64,000 bases of DNA from a virus. The position numbers and the translations under genes are program-made. The notes beneath the pieces were generated by a model. The model did no database searches. It had not been told where the DNA came from and worked only from the letters and a program-made list of their open reading frames with translations. This document shows, one piece after another, positions 27,513 through 35,410 of this stretch. Location of the stretch: IMG/VR virus record IMGVR_UViG_3300042922_000295, positions 1-64,000 of that record; one strand, 5' to 3'. Positions within the stretch are counted from its first letter, which is position 1; each line of letters opens with the position of its first letter.

Positions 27513-28113
27513 GCAGGGTAGGCCGCGCAACGCCAAGGCTGCTGAAGGTCTGATCAGCAAGCACCGTGTGGCGTGGCTGGAGACCTTCATCGGCCACGTC
27601 TACATCATGATGTATCCCGAGGGTCACGCCGACGAGACCGACGCACCCTCAGTCAAATCAGAACCCGGCCCGACACTCCGGCTGATGTTCGTCAAGAACG
27701 GGCGTCCGATCTACTGGACGCTCACGGCGCTGACATCAGATGAGCTCGACAAGCTCAAGACCCTTCTCGACATGGCCTTCGACATCGCTCGCCCGATAGT
27801 CGAGGAAAGAGACAAGGCGGCACAACATGCGTACGACACCCAGGGTGACGACTCTATCGCCCGACTCTATCGCGCAGTTTCGCGCCTCATTGTGCGCGAG
27901 GGGGCGATCACCGAAAACAGCACAAGCGTACGGCAGCGACCTGAAGACGATGCTGCTGGACCTGGAGGACCCGGAGATTCCGATGAAGGACTTCGAGTCA
28001 TCGGCCCAGAACTGGCTGACGTTCAACCGGAAGCTGGTGGGGTACAAGACGACGGGACGCAGGCTGACGAGTCTCCGGGCGTTCGCCCGGTGGGCTGGAT
28101 GGCCGACCTCTGA
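27505..28113 (+). CDS. hypothetical protein overlapping the recombinase gene
   Basis: Up to 202 residues from TTG 27505 (GGAGG 6 nt upstream). Residues 1-140 look like a real protein (LKTLLDMAFDIARPIVEERD; QGDDSIARLYRAVSRLIVRE), the last part resembling the usual C-terminus of a small actinophage family. The frame then continues to 28113 inside the recombinase gene with a low-complexity sequence. The overlap with the recombinase is 287 nt, unusually long. The frame may have lost its original stop when the recombinase gene was joined on. Confidence 0.6.
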   Translation: MARQGRPRNAKAAEGLISKHRVAWLETFIGHVYIMMYPEGHADETDAPSVKSEPGPTLRLMFVKNGRPIYWTLTALTSDELDKLKTLLDMAFDIARPIVEERDKAAQHAYDTQGDDSIARLYRAVSRLIVREGAITENSTSVRQRPEDDAAGPGGPGDSDEGLRVIGPELADVQPEAGGVQDDGTQADESPGVRPVGWMADL

Positions 28114-28663
28114 CCTCGACGAGTACAAGGCGCCTTCTGCCCCGCCGACCCAGCCTCACCCGATCCCCGAGGGCGTGGACGGACTTCGTCGCATGGTTGC
28201 GGCGGCGCGAAAGCCGAGCCATCGTGCACTAGTGGCGTTGTGCGGTTTCATCGGCTGTCGAGTCGGCGAGGCTCTCTCTGTCCGACCTAGCGACATCGAC
28301 CTCGGGTCGATGGTCCTGAAGGTCGACGGCAAGGGCGACAAGATTCGCTTCGTCCCCATCTCCACCGAGGCGTGGGGGTACATGGCGGATGCAGTAACAG
28401 CAGCTTTCCTGAACGGTGACGAGCGAATCATCAACGTTCAGGAGCGGGTGGCACGTCAGAACATCACCACCCTCGCGAAGCGCGCCGGACTCTCCCGGCA
28501 CGTTTCCTCGCATGACCTGCGGTCGACGTTCTCGACCGCTGTGTACGACAAGACGGGCGACATCCGTCTTGTGCAGGAACTCCTCGGGCACTCGTCCGTG
28601 GAGACGACCCAGATCTACATTGGCGTCAAGCACCAGAAGATGCGCGACGCTGTGGAACTGTGA
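27827..28663 (+). CDS. tyrosine recombinase (integrase/Xer-like)
   Basis: 278 residues. An N-terminal SAM-like core-binding domain (SPDSIAQFRASLCARGRSPK, TAQAYGSDLK) precedes the catalytic domain. All active residues can be placed: R145 (GCRVGEAL), K172 or K169 (KGDKIRF), H229-x2-R232 (HDLR), H255 (LLGH) and nucleophile Y264. It is compact, nearer to XerC/D-like phage enzymes than to large integrases. It begins inside the upstream frame and ends 15 nt before a surface-protein gene, so no room for an adjacent attP exists on either side. Site-specific integration or dimer resolution are both possible. Confidence 0.9.
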   Translation: MRTTPRVTTLSPDSIAQFRASLCARGRSPKTAQAYGSDLKTMLLDLEDPEIPMKDFESSAQNWLTFNRKLVGYKTTGRRLTSLRAFARWAGWPTSDLDEYKAPSAPPTQPHPIPEGVDGLRRMVAAARKPSHRALVALCGFIGCRVGEALSVRPSDIDLGSMVLKVDGKGDKIRFVPISTEAWGYMADAVTAAFLNGDERIINVQERVARQNITTLAKRAGLSRHVSSHDLRSTFSTAVYDKTGDIRLVQELLGHSSVETTQIYIGVKHQKMRDAVEL

Positions 28664-28678
28664 CGAAGGGAAGTGATC

Positions 28679-29908
28679 GTGAAGAAGCAGATCATCAGCA
28701 GCATCGCGGCCGTGGGCCTGGCCCTCGGTAGCATGCTGGCGGGGGCAAGCGTCGCCGCCGCCGAGGAGGCACCGTCGACCGGCGTGTGCGTCCCGGCTCC
28801 GGCAGTCCCCGCGACCACGGAGGAGCGTCTCGTCACCGAGGCGTGGGTCGAGACGATCGTGCACCCGGCCGTGACCGAGGAGGTCGAGCACGACGCTGTC
28901 TACGAGACGGTCGAGCACCCGGCCGAGACCGTCGACCACCCGGCCGAGACCGTCGACCACCCCGCCGTCTACGAGACGGTCGTCATCGTCGAGGCGCAGC
29001 CCGCCGTTCCGGAGGTTCCCGAGGTCAGCCACACGGACTACGTGTGGAAGAACTGGATCACCCAGGAGCGTCAGGTCACGCACGACTCCAACTCGCCCGG
29101 GTTCTTCTGGGCGAAGGTCGGCACCGAGAAGCATGTCACCCAGGAGTACGTCCCGGGCAAGCCCGCCGTCGAGGAGGTCACCGAGCAGCGTCTCGTCAAG
29201 GAGGCATGGAGCGAGACCGTCAAGGAGGCGTACACCGAGACGATCAAGGAGGCGTACACCGAGGAGGTGCTCGTCACCGAGGCCTGGACCGAGACGGTCG
29301 TCATCGTCGAGGCGCACACCGAGAAGATCGAGCACGACGCCGTCTACGAGACGATCGATCACCCGGCGGTCGAGGCGATCAAGTGCCAGGACGGTGTGAC
29401 GGTCACGGCCAGCACGCGGTGCCTCGACGGCACCGCCTACGTCGGCGTCCGTGTGGTCAACAACACGGGCGGCGCACTCACGGTGAAGTCCGGTCCGACG
29501 TCCGATGTCGCCTTCGCGGCGAACGAGGTCGCGGCGGGCGGGAACTTCTACCAGTCCTACAACCAGCGTGCCGCAACCCTGGACGCGGGCAAGGTCGTCG
29601 TCGCCCTGAAGAACGCGGGCGGCGCGTGGACGTCCACGGCGCGCTACACGTCCCTGGACTGCGAGGTCACGCCCGTGACGCCGGAGAGCCCGGCGCCCTC
29701 CAACGCGGCGCCCGCACCGGCGCCCACGGTGACGCAGGTCAGCAACCCGGTGGTCAACGAGGCGAACCCGACCGAGACGCTGTCGGCGCAGGAGGGTAGT
29801 ACGCTCGCCAGCACGGGAGCGAACACCCGCCTGTTCGGCATCGGCGCGGGCATCCTCATCCTCGGCGGTGTCGTCATCATGGCGACTCGCCGGTTCAGCA
29901 GCAACTGA
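28679..29908 (+). CDS. secreted LAxTG (sortase-anchored) repeat protein
   Basis: 409 residues from GTG 28679, with AAGGGA 7 nt upstream. A Sec signal peptide (KKQIISSIAAVGLALGSMLA then GASVAAAEE) precedes a region of about 190 residues built from short degenerate repeats of the types HPA-E-T-V-D, Y-E-T-V and EAYTET-I/V. Then comes a beta-rich domain with two Cys (KCQDGVTVTASTRCLDG) and a Pro/Ala linker. The C-terminus is a full cell-wall sorting signal: LASTGA, a hydrophobic stretch and a basic tail RRFSSN. LAxTG is the motif used by class E sortases of actinobacteria. Predicted to be displayed on the host surface; receptor masking or lysogenic conversion are possible roles. Confidence 0.87.
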   Translation: MKKQIISSIAAVGLALGSMLAGASVAAAEEAPSTGVCVPAPAVPATTEERLVTEAWVETIVHPAVTEEVEHDAVYETVEHPAETVDHPAETVDHPAVYETVVIVEAQPAVPEVPEVSHTDYVWKNWITQERQVTHDSNSPGFFWAKVGTEKHVTQEYVPGKPAVEEVTEQRLVKEAWSETVKEAYTETIKEAYTEEVLVTEAWTETVVIVEAHTEKIEHDAVYETIDHPAVEAIKCQDGVTVTASTRCLDGTAYVGVRVVNNTGGALTVKSGPTSDVAFAANEVAAGGNFYQSYNQRAATLDAGKVVVALKNAGGAWTSTARYTSLDCEVTPVTPESPAPSNAAPAPAPTVTQVSNPVVNEANPTETLSAQEGSTLASTGANTRLFGIGAGILILGGVVIMATRRFSSN

Positions 29909-29925
29909 TCCATCCGCTCGAAGTC

Positions 29926-29949
29926 GGGCTGGAGCCTCGGTTCCAGCCC
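29926..29949. terminator. terminator-like hairpin
   Basis: GGGCTGGAGC-CTCG-GTTCCAGCCC, 10 bp with one G-T pair, 18 nt after the surface-protein stop. Confidence 0.65.
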
Positions 29950-29974
29950 GGCCTCGGACTGATGTTATCAGCCC

Positions 29975-29995
29975 GACCCGACACAGCGAAAGGAG
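29975..29995 (+). promoter_or_regulatory. leader element GACCCGACAC...AAGGAG
   Basis: Recurrent leader with a longer spacer before AAGGAG, 6 nt before ATG 30002. Confidence 0.6.
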
Positions 29996-30001
29996 TTCCC
30001 G

Positions 30002-30244
30002 ATGGCCGAGAAGCTTCTGGTCTTCGAGAACAACCTCGGAGAGCGTGCGTTCATCAACGCGATCACCTCCGAGGTCAACCCGAGGTCCGGTCACCGCGAG
30101 GTGTACCTGAAGGGCTTCGACACGGAGGCAAAGCCGGTGTCCTACCCGGCTGACCTCCTCCTCGACGGACGCCTCCACGTCGAGCGCGGGATCGCGGTCC
30201 GGTGGCACTTCAAGCGATCGGAGTACACGGGTGCCGCAGGCTGA
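30002..30244 (+). CDS. hypothetical protein
   Basis: 80 residues, beta-rich: AEKLLVFENNLGERAFINAI, SGHREVYLKGFDTEAKPVSY. No Cys or membrane helix. Overlaps the following gene by 14 nt. Confidence 0.6.
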   Translation: MAEKLLVFENNLGERAFINAITSEVNPRSGHREVYLKGFDTEAKPVSYPADLLLDGRLHVERGIAVRWHFKRSEYTGAAG

Positions 30245-30968
30245 CGCCGCCTACGATCTCCGGTACACCGACCGGGACGTACGGGAGGACCCCCGTCTGA
30301 CCGAGCTGGCCATCGCCTACCTCGGTCAGTACGGCGGGGACTTCGAACCACTCGTGGGCGCGCAGCGCATGCTGCGCGCTCGCGGGGGGCTCACCACGGC
30401 AGTGACACGCAAGGTGTTGAACTGCATGCGCCACGACTGGAACGTCGCAGGCGAACTGCCCGAGCCCAAGGGCTACAGCCTAGGGAGCAACGTCGTGCCT
30501 TTCCCGAAGCAAGAGCCCGAGCCCGAGCCGCCACCGCCGCTCGGTAGCCCGAGGTGCAACATCAAGGCGCTGCATCATTCTCACAGCGTCCCGGCCCTCT
30601 TCGAGAACCAGTACCGTGGCTGGTGCCCAGGCGTGCGAAACGAGCGAGAGGTTCTCATTCGCCCCGCCAGGGTTAAGCACGAGTTTCTCATCGGCAAGAC
30701 GGGGCGCCTGATTCACAGACTCAATCCGTGGCACCCACCCGTCGTCATCTGGGAGCCCAACCAGTATGACGACACGGGGTGGGACAAGGTCTACCTCAAG
30801 GTATGGACGCAGTGCAAGAACCCGGGCAACATCAAGTCGCCCATCGTCATGTCGTACTTCGAGGCTGCATCGCTGTGGGCGACGGGCGAGCGTAACATCG
30901 GATACGCAAAGCCGGTCGCGCTGAGCCTGTGCATGAACTGCTTTCCCAGGGGAGATCTGAATGCGTGA
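30231..30968 (+). CDS. hypothetical protein
   Basis: 245 residues from GTG 30231. The N-terminal 85 residues are helical, with LAIAYLGQYGGDFEPLVGAQ and RMLRARGGLTTAVTRKVLNC. This arrangement resembles the N-terminal segments of several actinophage proteins in which it precedes other domains. A Pro-rich hinge leads to a basic beta-rich C-terminal half with three Cys. Function unknown. Confidence 0.6.
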   Translation: MPQADAAYDLRYTDRDVREDPRLTELAIAYLGQYGGDFEPLVGAQRMLRARGGLTTAVTRKVLNCMRHDWNVAGELPEPKGYSLGSNVVPFPKQEPEPEPPPPLGSPRCNIKALHHSHSVPALFENQYRGWCPGVRNEREVLIRPARVKHEFLIGKTGRLIHRLNPWHPPVVIWEPNQYDDTGWDKVYLKVWTQCKNPGNIKSPIVMSYFEAASLWATGERNIGYAKPVALSLCMNCFPRGDLNA

Positions 30969-31131
30969 GTTCGCGCTCATGAACGGTGACACGGTGGTAA
31001 ACATCGTGCTCACCAACAAGACCAAGGAGCAGGTGGAGCGCACCGCCTCGGAGGGCTACAAGGTGGTCCCCATCGAGATGGTGCCGCGTGCTTCGCTGAC
31101 CCGCTACAAGTACTGGAAGGAGCGGTCCTGA
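30961..31131 (+). CDS. 56-residue hypothetical protein
   Basis: ATG 30961, overlapping the previous stop by 8 nt, with GGGGAG before it. MREFALMNGDTVVNIVLTNK is typical of small phage proteins with a short beta-hairpin, followed by a helix and basic end (RYKYWKERS). Stop TGA 31129-31131 abuts the next ATG at 31132. Confidence 0.65.
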   Translation: MREFALMNGDTVVNIVLTNKTKEQVERTASEGYKVVPIEMVPRASLTRYKYWKERS

Positions 31132-31395
31132 ATGGACATGGCCCAGGCCCTGGAGTGGGCTGCCAAGTTCGCTGAGGACACCAAGCTGTTCGAGCCGGTC
31201 CTCAACGCTCGCGGCTACGCGGACGGCTGGAAGCCGCCGGACCCGCACGACAAGTCGGTCATCATCACCGAGCTCGCCAAGACGGTGGTGACCCCGGTCG
31301 TGAGCCTCAACGACGTGTCCAACGTCTGCATGCACGGCGCGCTCATCTGTGCACCGTGTGACTTCATCCCGCCCTCGTGGCGCCCGAGCGAGTGA
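31132..31395 (+). CDS. hypothetical protein
   Basis: 87 residues starting directly after the previous stop (TGAATG). Helical N-terminus (AQALEWAAKFAEDTKLFEPV), then a C-terminal Cys pair (CMHGALICAPCDF). Function unknown. Confidence 0.6.
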   Translation: MDMAQALEWAAKFAEDTKLFEPVLNARGYADGWKPPDPHDKSVIITELAKTVVTPVVSLNDVSNVCMHGALICAPCDFIPPSWRPSE

Positions 31396-31403
31396 GGACA
31401 GGA

Positions 31404-32213
31404 ATGGCAGAGACAACGACCGCCGAAAAGTTCTGCACCAAGAAGGTCAAGAACGAGTACGGCGAGCAGGTGCCCTGCGGGCAGCGCCTGAAGGGGGAGT
31501 GCCGGAACCGCAAGAACCACGTCGGCAAGTACAAGACGGGGTTCTGCTCGAACGGGTTCTGCGAGGGGGTGAGTGTCAAGTCCCCTCGCACCGGCAAGCC
31601 GATGAAGCACTGCGAGGCATGGCAGACGTGCGGGTGCCAGTGCCACGTCGGCGTCGACAAGCTCTTCATCATGACGAAGATGCCTCGCGTCCACCAGGAC
31701 ATGTCCGGCTACAGCCCGCCGCACAGCCCGTACAAGATGCCGACCGCCGAGGAGCGTGCACTGCTGCACGCCGCCGCGAAGTCGAGCACGCCCGACAAGC
31801 CCGTAGTCGTCATCGAGTCGCCCGCCCCCGGGCTGGTTCCCCCGACGATCCAGCGCGAGTTCAAGGAGACTCCGACCGGCCGCGCCGGGCGCGGTCAGCT
31901 CGAATACCGGGTGAAGGAGTTCTGCGACGAGTACCTGGTCGCCACGCTGGACCTCGCCTGCACACCGAAGGCCGTGGCCGAGGGCATCGCGAAGAAGTAC
32001 GGGATCGAGCCGCCGAGCCAGGGTGCCGTCGATGCCGTGTTCAAGCGGTGGGTCGCGCTCGACTTCGCCATGGTCGCGAGCAAGCCGACGCGCTTCATCG
32101 GGTACACGCCCGAGGGCGCGAAGCTCGGCCTGGAGGCCATGAAGGTCCAGGCCAAGCAGCGTGCCAAGTCGAAGGAAGCGGAGTCAGCGCGCACCTTGCG
32201 TCCGCGCAAGTAA
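31404..32213 (+). CDS. hypothetical Cys-rich N-terminus, helical C-terminus
   Basis: 269 residues from ATG 31404. The first 85 residues contain ten Cys (for example CTKKVKNEYGEQVPCGQRLK; CEAWQTCGCQCH), a likely multi-zinc module. The C-terminal 120 residues (LEYRVKEFCDEYLVATLDLA...PKAVAEGIAKKYG...GAVDAVFKRW) look like a DNA-binding helical domain with HTH character. A regulatory role is possible. Confidence 0.6.
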   Translation: MAETTTAEKFCTKKVKNEYGEQVPCGQRLKGECRNRKNHVGKYKTGFCSNGFCEGVSVKSPRTGKPMKHCEAWQTCGCQCHVGVDKLFIMTKMPRVHQDMSGYSPPHSPYKMPTAEERALLHAAAKSSTPDKPVVVIESPAPGLVPPTIQREFKETPTGRAGRGQLEYRVKEFCDEYLVATLDLACTPKAVAEGIAKKYGIEPPSQGAVDAVFKRWVALDFAMVASKPTRFIGYTPEGAKLGLEAMKVQAKQRAKSKEAESARTLRPRK

Positions 32214-32264
32214 CCGCTCCACGCCGATAGCATCCCTCGCTAGACGGCGACCGGGCGCATGCCC

Positions 32265-32270
32265 TAGACT
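32265..32270 (+). promoter_or_regulatory. -10-like TAGACT
   Basis: Same hexamer as at 7888-7893; about 90 nt before GTG 32363, upstream of the terminator hairpin. No -35 match. Confidence 0.3.
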
Positions 32271-32308
32271 ATGACCTGCCGCCGTACTGTGTCGGGTCGA
32301 TGGCATCC

Positions 32309-32349
32309 GCCGAGGGTCACGCTTAATCAGCGTGGCCCTCGGCTTCTCT
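32309..32349 (+). terminator. Rho-independent terminator or attenuator
   Basis: Perfect 15-bp stem GCCGAGGGTCACGCT (32309-32323) / AGCGTGGCCCTCGGC (32329-32343) with loop TAATC, followed by TTCTCTG. It lies between the -10-like element and the start at 32363, so it could act as an attenuator. Confidence 0.85.
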
Positions 32350-32362
32350 GTGAGGAGGAAAC

Positions 32363-32665
32363 GTGGCAGACAATCGCGGCCAAGGGGTCAACCTTCCGGC
32401 GCCTAACGTCGGACTGCCTCCGCGCCCGTTCCTGTACACGATCGATCAGCTCGCGGTCGTGCTGAACATGCGCGAGGAGAACATCAAGAACCGCTACCTC
32501 TACCTCGAAGGGCGCAGTATCGGCGTCCGGAGGAAGGATCTCATGGTGGCGCGGAACATCGCACTGCGGGAAGAGAAGCCCGACTGGCGGGTGACCGAGC
32601 GCGAGTTCATCCGGTGGATGAAGCTCAAGGGCTTCAAATACTACGAACGAGGTACCTTCGCCTAG
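32363..32665 (+). CDS. helix-turn-helix DNA-binding protein
   Basis: 100 residues from GTG 32363, GAGGAGG upstream. FLYTIDQLAVVLNMREENIK is the helix-turn-helix, followed by NRYLYLEGRSIGVRR and DWRVTEREFIRWMKLKGFKY. This arrangement matches a common actinophage family annotated as HTH DNA-binding protein, resembling excisionases/MerR-like folds. A candidate regulator or recombination directionality factor for the recombinase at 27827. Confidence 0.7.
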   Translation: MADNRGQGVNLPAPNVGLPPRPFLYTIDQLAVVLNMREENIKNRYLYLEGRSIGVRRKDLMVARNIALREEKPDWRVTEREFIRWMKLKGFKYYERGTFA

Positions 32666-32714
32666 TAGCCGATAGCGCGCCGTGACGTGCACGAACGTAT
32701 GGGATGGTACGGTT

Positions 32715-33167
32715 ATGAACATGCCGGAGCCCCAGCCTGGACCGCTACGTAAGGCGCTGAACTACGCCGAGAACGACCTCGGAGTGCACGCGGCTTACGA
32801 GGAGGCCAACAAGGCAAAGGCCACACTGGAGGCCGATCTGGACCTCCTTGCACAGGCTCGCAGTGGCAAGCGCGAGCTGGAACAGAAGATTGCCGACAGG
32901 GAGATGGAGCTCGTCATCGACGAGACTTCCAAGCACCCGAGCATGTCGGTAGCGGCCATGGAGCGTCACCTCAAGGTGGTGGTCCACACGGATGAACCGA
33001 TGCGGAGCCTGAAGCAGGGCCTGTCCAATCAAGCCCTAGCCCTTGACCTGGCCGAATCAAGGGTGAAGTCATCCGACGCAGCGGTTCGGATTGCAGTCGC
33101 TCGCCTGAGTGAGTTGGGTGGATATCTCACCTACCTCGCTGCAATCAAGTCAGCCCAGAAAGCGTAG
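32715..33167 (+). CDS. coiled-coil hypothetical protein
   Basis: 150 residues from ATG 32715 (or 32721); ribosome site weak. Almost entirely helical with heptad character (YEEANKAKATLEADLDLLAQ; RELEQKIADREMELVIDE), hence a coiled coil. Precedes the SSB-like gene by 14 nt, so possibly involved in DNA transactions. Confidence 0.65.
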   Translation: MNMPEPQPGPLRKALNYAENDLGVHAAYEEANKAKATLEADLDLLAQARSGKRELEQKIADREMELVIDETSKHPSMSVAAMERHLKVVVHTDEPMRSLKQGLSNQALALDLAESRVKSSDAAVRIAVARLSELGGYLTYLAAIKSAQKA

Positions 33168-33181
33168 AAAGCGAGAACGGA

Positions 33182-34342
33182 ATGACAGTCGACACGGTCG
33201 GCAACGCAGGGGCCGTCGGCGCCTGGTCGCAGGGTGACCAGGGGGTCGCGGGCCTGGAGGACATCGGTGCGGAGGACTTCAGCGTCCCCCGGCTGAAGAT
33301 CATGCAGCGGGAGTCGCGGTTCAAGCTCCCGGACGGTTCCGAGCTGCAGCAGCTCGACTGCATCCTGCTCGGCATGACCAAGCAGCGCATCATGTGGTAC
33401 AGGGACCTGGAGGACAACGACAAGCCGCAGTGCAAGTCCCCGGACTTCCAGCACGGCTTCCCGAACATCGGGCGCGGTCGTCCCCAGACGCACTTCCCGT
33501 TCTCGATCACGCCCTTCACGCCGGAGTCGCTCCGGCCGGTCGAGGAGCCGCCGTCGTACGAGTGGCAGGACGGGTACTCGTCCAACGGTCACCCGGTCAT
33601 CGCCTGCTCCACGTGCCCGCTCAAGGAGTGGGGCAAGGACTCGTCGGGCAAGTCGACGCCCCCGCCGTGCTCGGAGCAGCACACGTACGCGCTGCTCTAC
33701 ACCACGGACCAGGGTCAGAGCTGGTTCCCGGCGATCCTCACGCTCCAGAAGACCGGCATCAAGCCCTCGAAGAACTACATCCAGGGCTTCGCGCAGCGTC
33801 GGCTCCCGCTGTTCTCGGCGCAGACCCGCATCACGCTGCGCGGCGAGAAGCGCGGCATGGTCGAGTACTCCGTGCCGACGTTCGAGAAGATCGGTGACAA
33901 CGATCCTTCGATGGCGGCGGAGTTCGCGGACAAGGGTCGGGCCATCCGCGACTTCCTCCGGGCGGCTCCCCGTCCGAACGAGGTCGAGGCAGCTCCGGAG
34001 TCGAACCCGGGCGCGGCAGACCCGTGGGCGACGGACGGTCAGCGTCCGGCACCCGCACCGGCTCCCGCCCCGGCACCGGCAGCCCCGGCACCCGCCGCAC
34101 CGGCACCGGCAGCGGTCGCTGCTGCCCCTGTGGCGCCCGCTCCGGCCGCACCGGCACCCGTGGCACCGGCAGCCCCGGCTGCGCCCGCACCGGCCGCTCC
34201 GGCGCCGCCCGTGGCACCCGCCGCGACGGCGCCCACGGCCCCGGCAGCGCCGCCCACGCCGACGCCCGCGCCGCCCTCCATGCCCGCCATGGCGACGCCT
34301 CCTCCGGCGTCGGAGGACGACGACGACGAGATTCCCTTCTGA
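33182..34342 (+). CDS. single-stranded DNA-binding protein-like
   Basis: 386 residues. The ordered N-terminal 260 residues include four Cys (CKSPD; CSTCPLKEWG; PPPCSEQH) that may bind zinc. The following 110 residues are a Pro/Ala linker. The C-terminus is SEDDDDEIPF, the acidic tip of bacterial SSBs. Proteins of this make-up are annotated as ssDNA-binding proteins in other actinophages. Located at the head of the replication/recombination module, with its own terminator, consistent with high expression. Confidence 0.75.
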   Translation: MTVDTVGNAGAVGAWSQGDQGVAGLEDIGAEDFSVPRLKIMQRESRFKLPDGSELQQLDCILLGMTKQRIMWYRDLEDNDKPQCKSPDFQHGFPNIGRGRPQTHFPFSITPFTPESLRPVEEPPSYEWQDGYSSNGHPVIACSTCPLKEWGKDSSGKSTPPPCSEQHTYALLYTTDQGQSWFPAILTLQKTGIKPSKNYIQGFAQRRLPLFSAQTRITLRGEKRGMVEYSVPTFEKIGDNDPSMAAEFADKGRAIRDFLRAAPRPNEVEAAPESNPGAADPWATDGQRPAPAPAPAPAPAAPAPAAPAPAAVAAAPVAPAPAAPAPVAPAAPAAPAPAAPAPPVAPAATAPTAPAAPPTPTPAPPSMPAMATPPPASEDDDDEIPF

Positions 34343-34370
34343 TCGTCGAGGGGTAATTCGTCAGTAAGAC

Positions 34371-34415
34371 CAGGGCGGTCCCGGTGTGCATCCCCACACC
34401 ACCGGGACCGCCCTG
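34371..34415. terminator. strong hairpin terminator
   Basis: Perfect 16-bp stem CAGGGCGGTCCCGGTG (34371-34386) / CACCGGGACCGCCCTG (34400-34415), 13-nt loop; no long U tract. Confidence 0.8.
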
Positions 34416-34443
34416 CCCATGATCCGACGAAAGTAGAGGTGCT

Positions 34444-35001
34444 ATGGACATCAACATGTACGTCCAGGACCAGATCAACCAGGTGAACGACACCCTGGAC
34501 TCCCTGGACAACGAGTCGCTCGCCGTCATCGGGCAGCTCGTCAGCGCAATCGTCCTCGGCCACGAGGGCCTCGGGCACTACTGGAAGGGCACCATCGACG
34601 CACGCCTCCGGGCACGCGGCGCCTGCCTCGGCTGCGGCGGAGACCCGCTGCGTCACGCACACGACATGGACGGCCAGATCGTCCCGCTGGACGAGGACGA
34701 GCCTGTTGCGGCGCAGGGTGACTCGTATAAGCACTTCCAGAGCGAGCCCAAGGAGGTCGCGGAGTACCTCCAGGGAACGCTGTTCGACGACCCCGCAGAC
34801 ATCGTTCCGGGTGACCCCATCGCGAACATGAAGGCCAACGCCTTGGAGTGGGGAGTCACCTTCGCGGACGAGGGCAACCTCTTCGGTCCGGTCATCTGCG
34901 ATGGCTGCGGCCAGGAGTACGTGTCGCTGGAGGACCGCATGCTCCGCCCGCCCGGCCTCGACGGGTGCCACTTCTGCCAGCTCAAGTCGCGGCTCGGCTG
35001 A
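34444..35001 (+). CDS. hypothetical protein with Cys clusters
   Basis: 185 residues, acidic. Helical head (NQVNDTLDSLDNESLAVIGQ), a CLGCGGDPLRHAHD motif in the middle, and CDGCGQEY...GCHFCQ near the end: three CxxC pairs, probably two zinc sites. Stop overlaps the next ATG by 1 nt. Confidence 0.65.
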   Translation: MDINMYVQDQINQVNDTLDSLDNESLAVIGQLVSAIVLGHEGLGHYWKGTIDARLRARGACLGCGGDPLRHAHDMDGQIVPLDEDEPVAAQGDSYKHFQSEPKEVAEYLQGTLFDDPADIVPGDPIANMKANALEWGVTFADEGNLFGPVICDGCGQEYVSLEDRMLRPPGLDGCHFCQLKSRLG

Positions 35002-35159
35002 TGGACTGGCTCGCACTGCTCGGCAGTGTCGTCACGTTCGGGATCGGCTGGCACATGGGTAGCCTCAAGGGCTACAAGATCGGCGTCAAGTCTGGCACCG
35101 AGCGAACCACGCAGGCCATCACCGAGGGCTACATGCTGATTCCCCGGAGGAAGCGATGA
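35001..35159 (+). CDS. 52-residue membrane protein
   Basis: ATG 35001. One hydrophobic helix (DWLALLGSVVTFGIGWHMG) then a basic cytoplasmic-type tail ending PRRKR. Coupled to both neighbours (1-nt and 4-nt overlaps). Function unknown. Confidence 0.65.
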   Translation: MDWLALLGSVVTFGIGWHMGSLKGYKIGVKSGTERTTQAITEGYMLIPRRKR

Positions 35160-35410
35160 ACCAGGGTCGACGCAGGCGCAACGGACAGATCGACCGCAAG
35201 CGCATGACGTGCGCTCACTGCCTGCAGGGCAACTGCATGCGGTGCGTCGACGTCGTCCGAGTGGCGTTCGACATGAAGCCTCTGTGCACCTGCACGGCCA
35301 AGGACCACGGTGGCGAGCCTGCTGCGAAGCAGATCGAAGACCCTTTCACCGGCGACGTTCACGCGCCGGGAATGGTCATCAAGAAGGATGGGGAGGTGGA
35401 GCGGAAGTGA
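35156..35410 (+). CDS. small Cys-rich protein
   Basis: 84 residues with a basic head (NQGRRRRNGQIDRKR), then MTCAHCLQGNCMRCVDV and LCTCTAKDHGG: six Cys arranged in pairs, as in double zinc-binding proteins. GTGA overlap with the next gene. Confidence 0.7.
   Translation: MNQGRRRRNGQIDRKRMTCAHCLQGNCMRCVDVVRVAFDMKPLCTCTAKDHGGEPAAKQIEDPFTGDVHAPGMVIKKDGEVERK

Noticed and set aside
28229-30208. Leftward 659-codon frame opposite recombinase and surface-protein genes.
   Set aside because: Reads through two genes with unmistakable motifs on the other strand; composition is Arg/Asp/Gly/Leu repeats typical of shadows.
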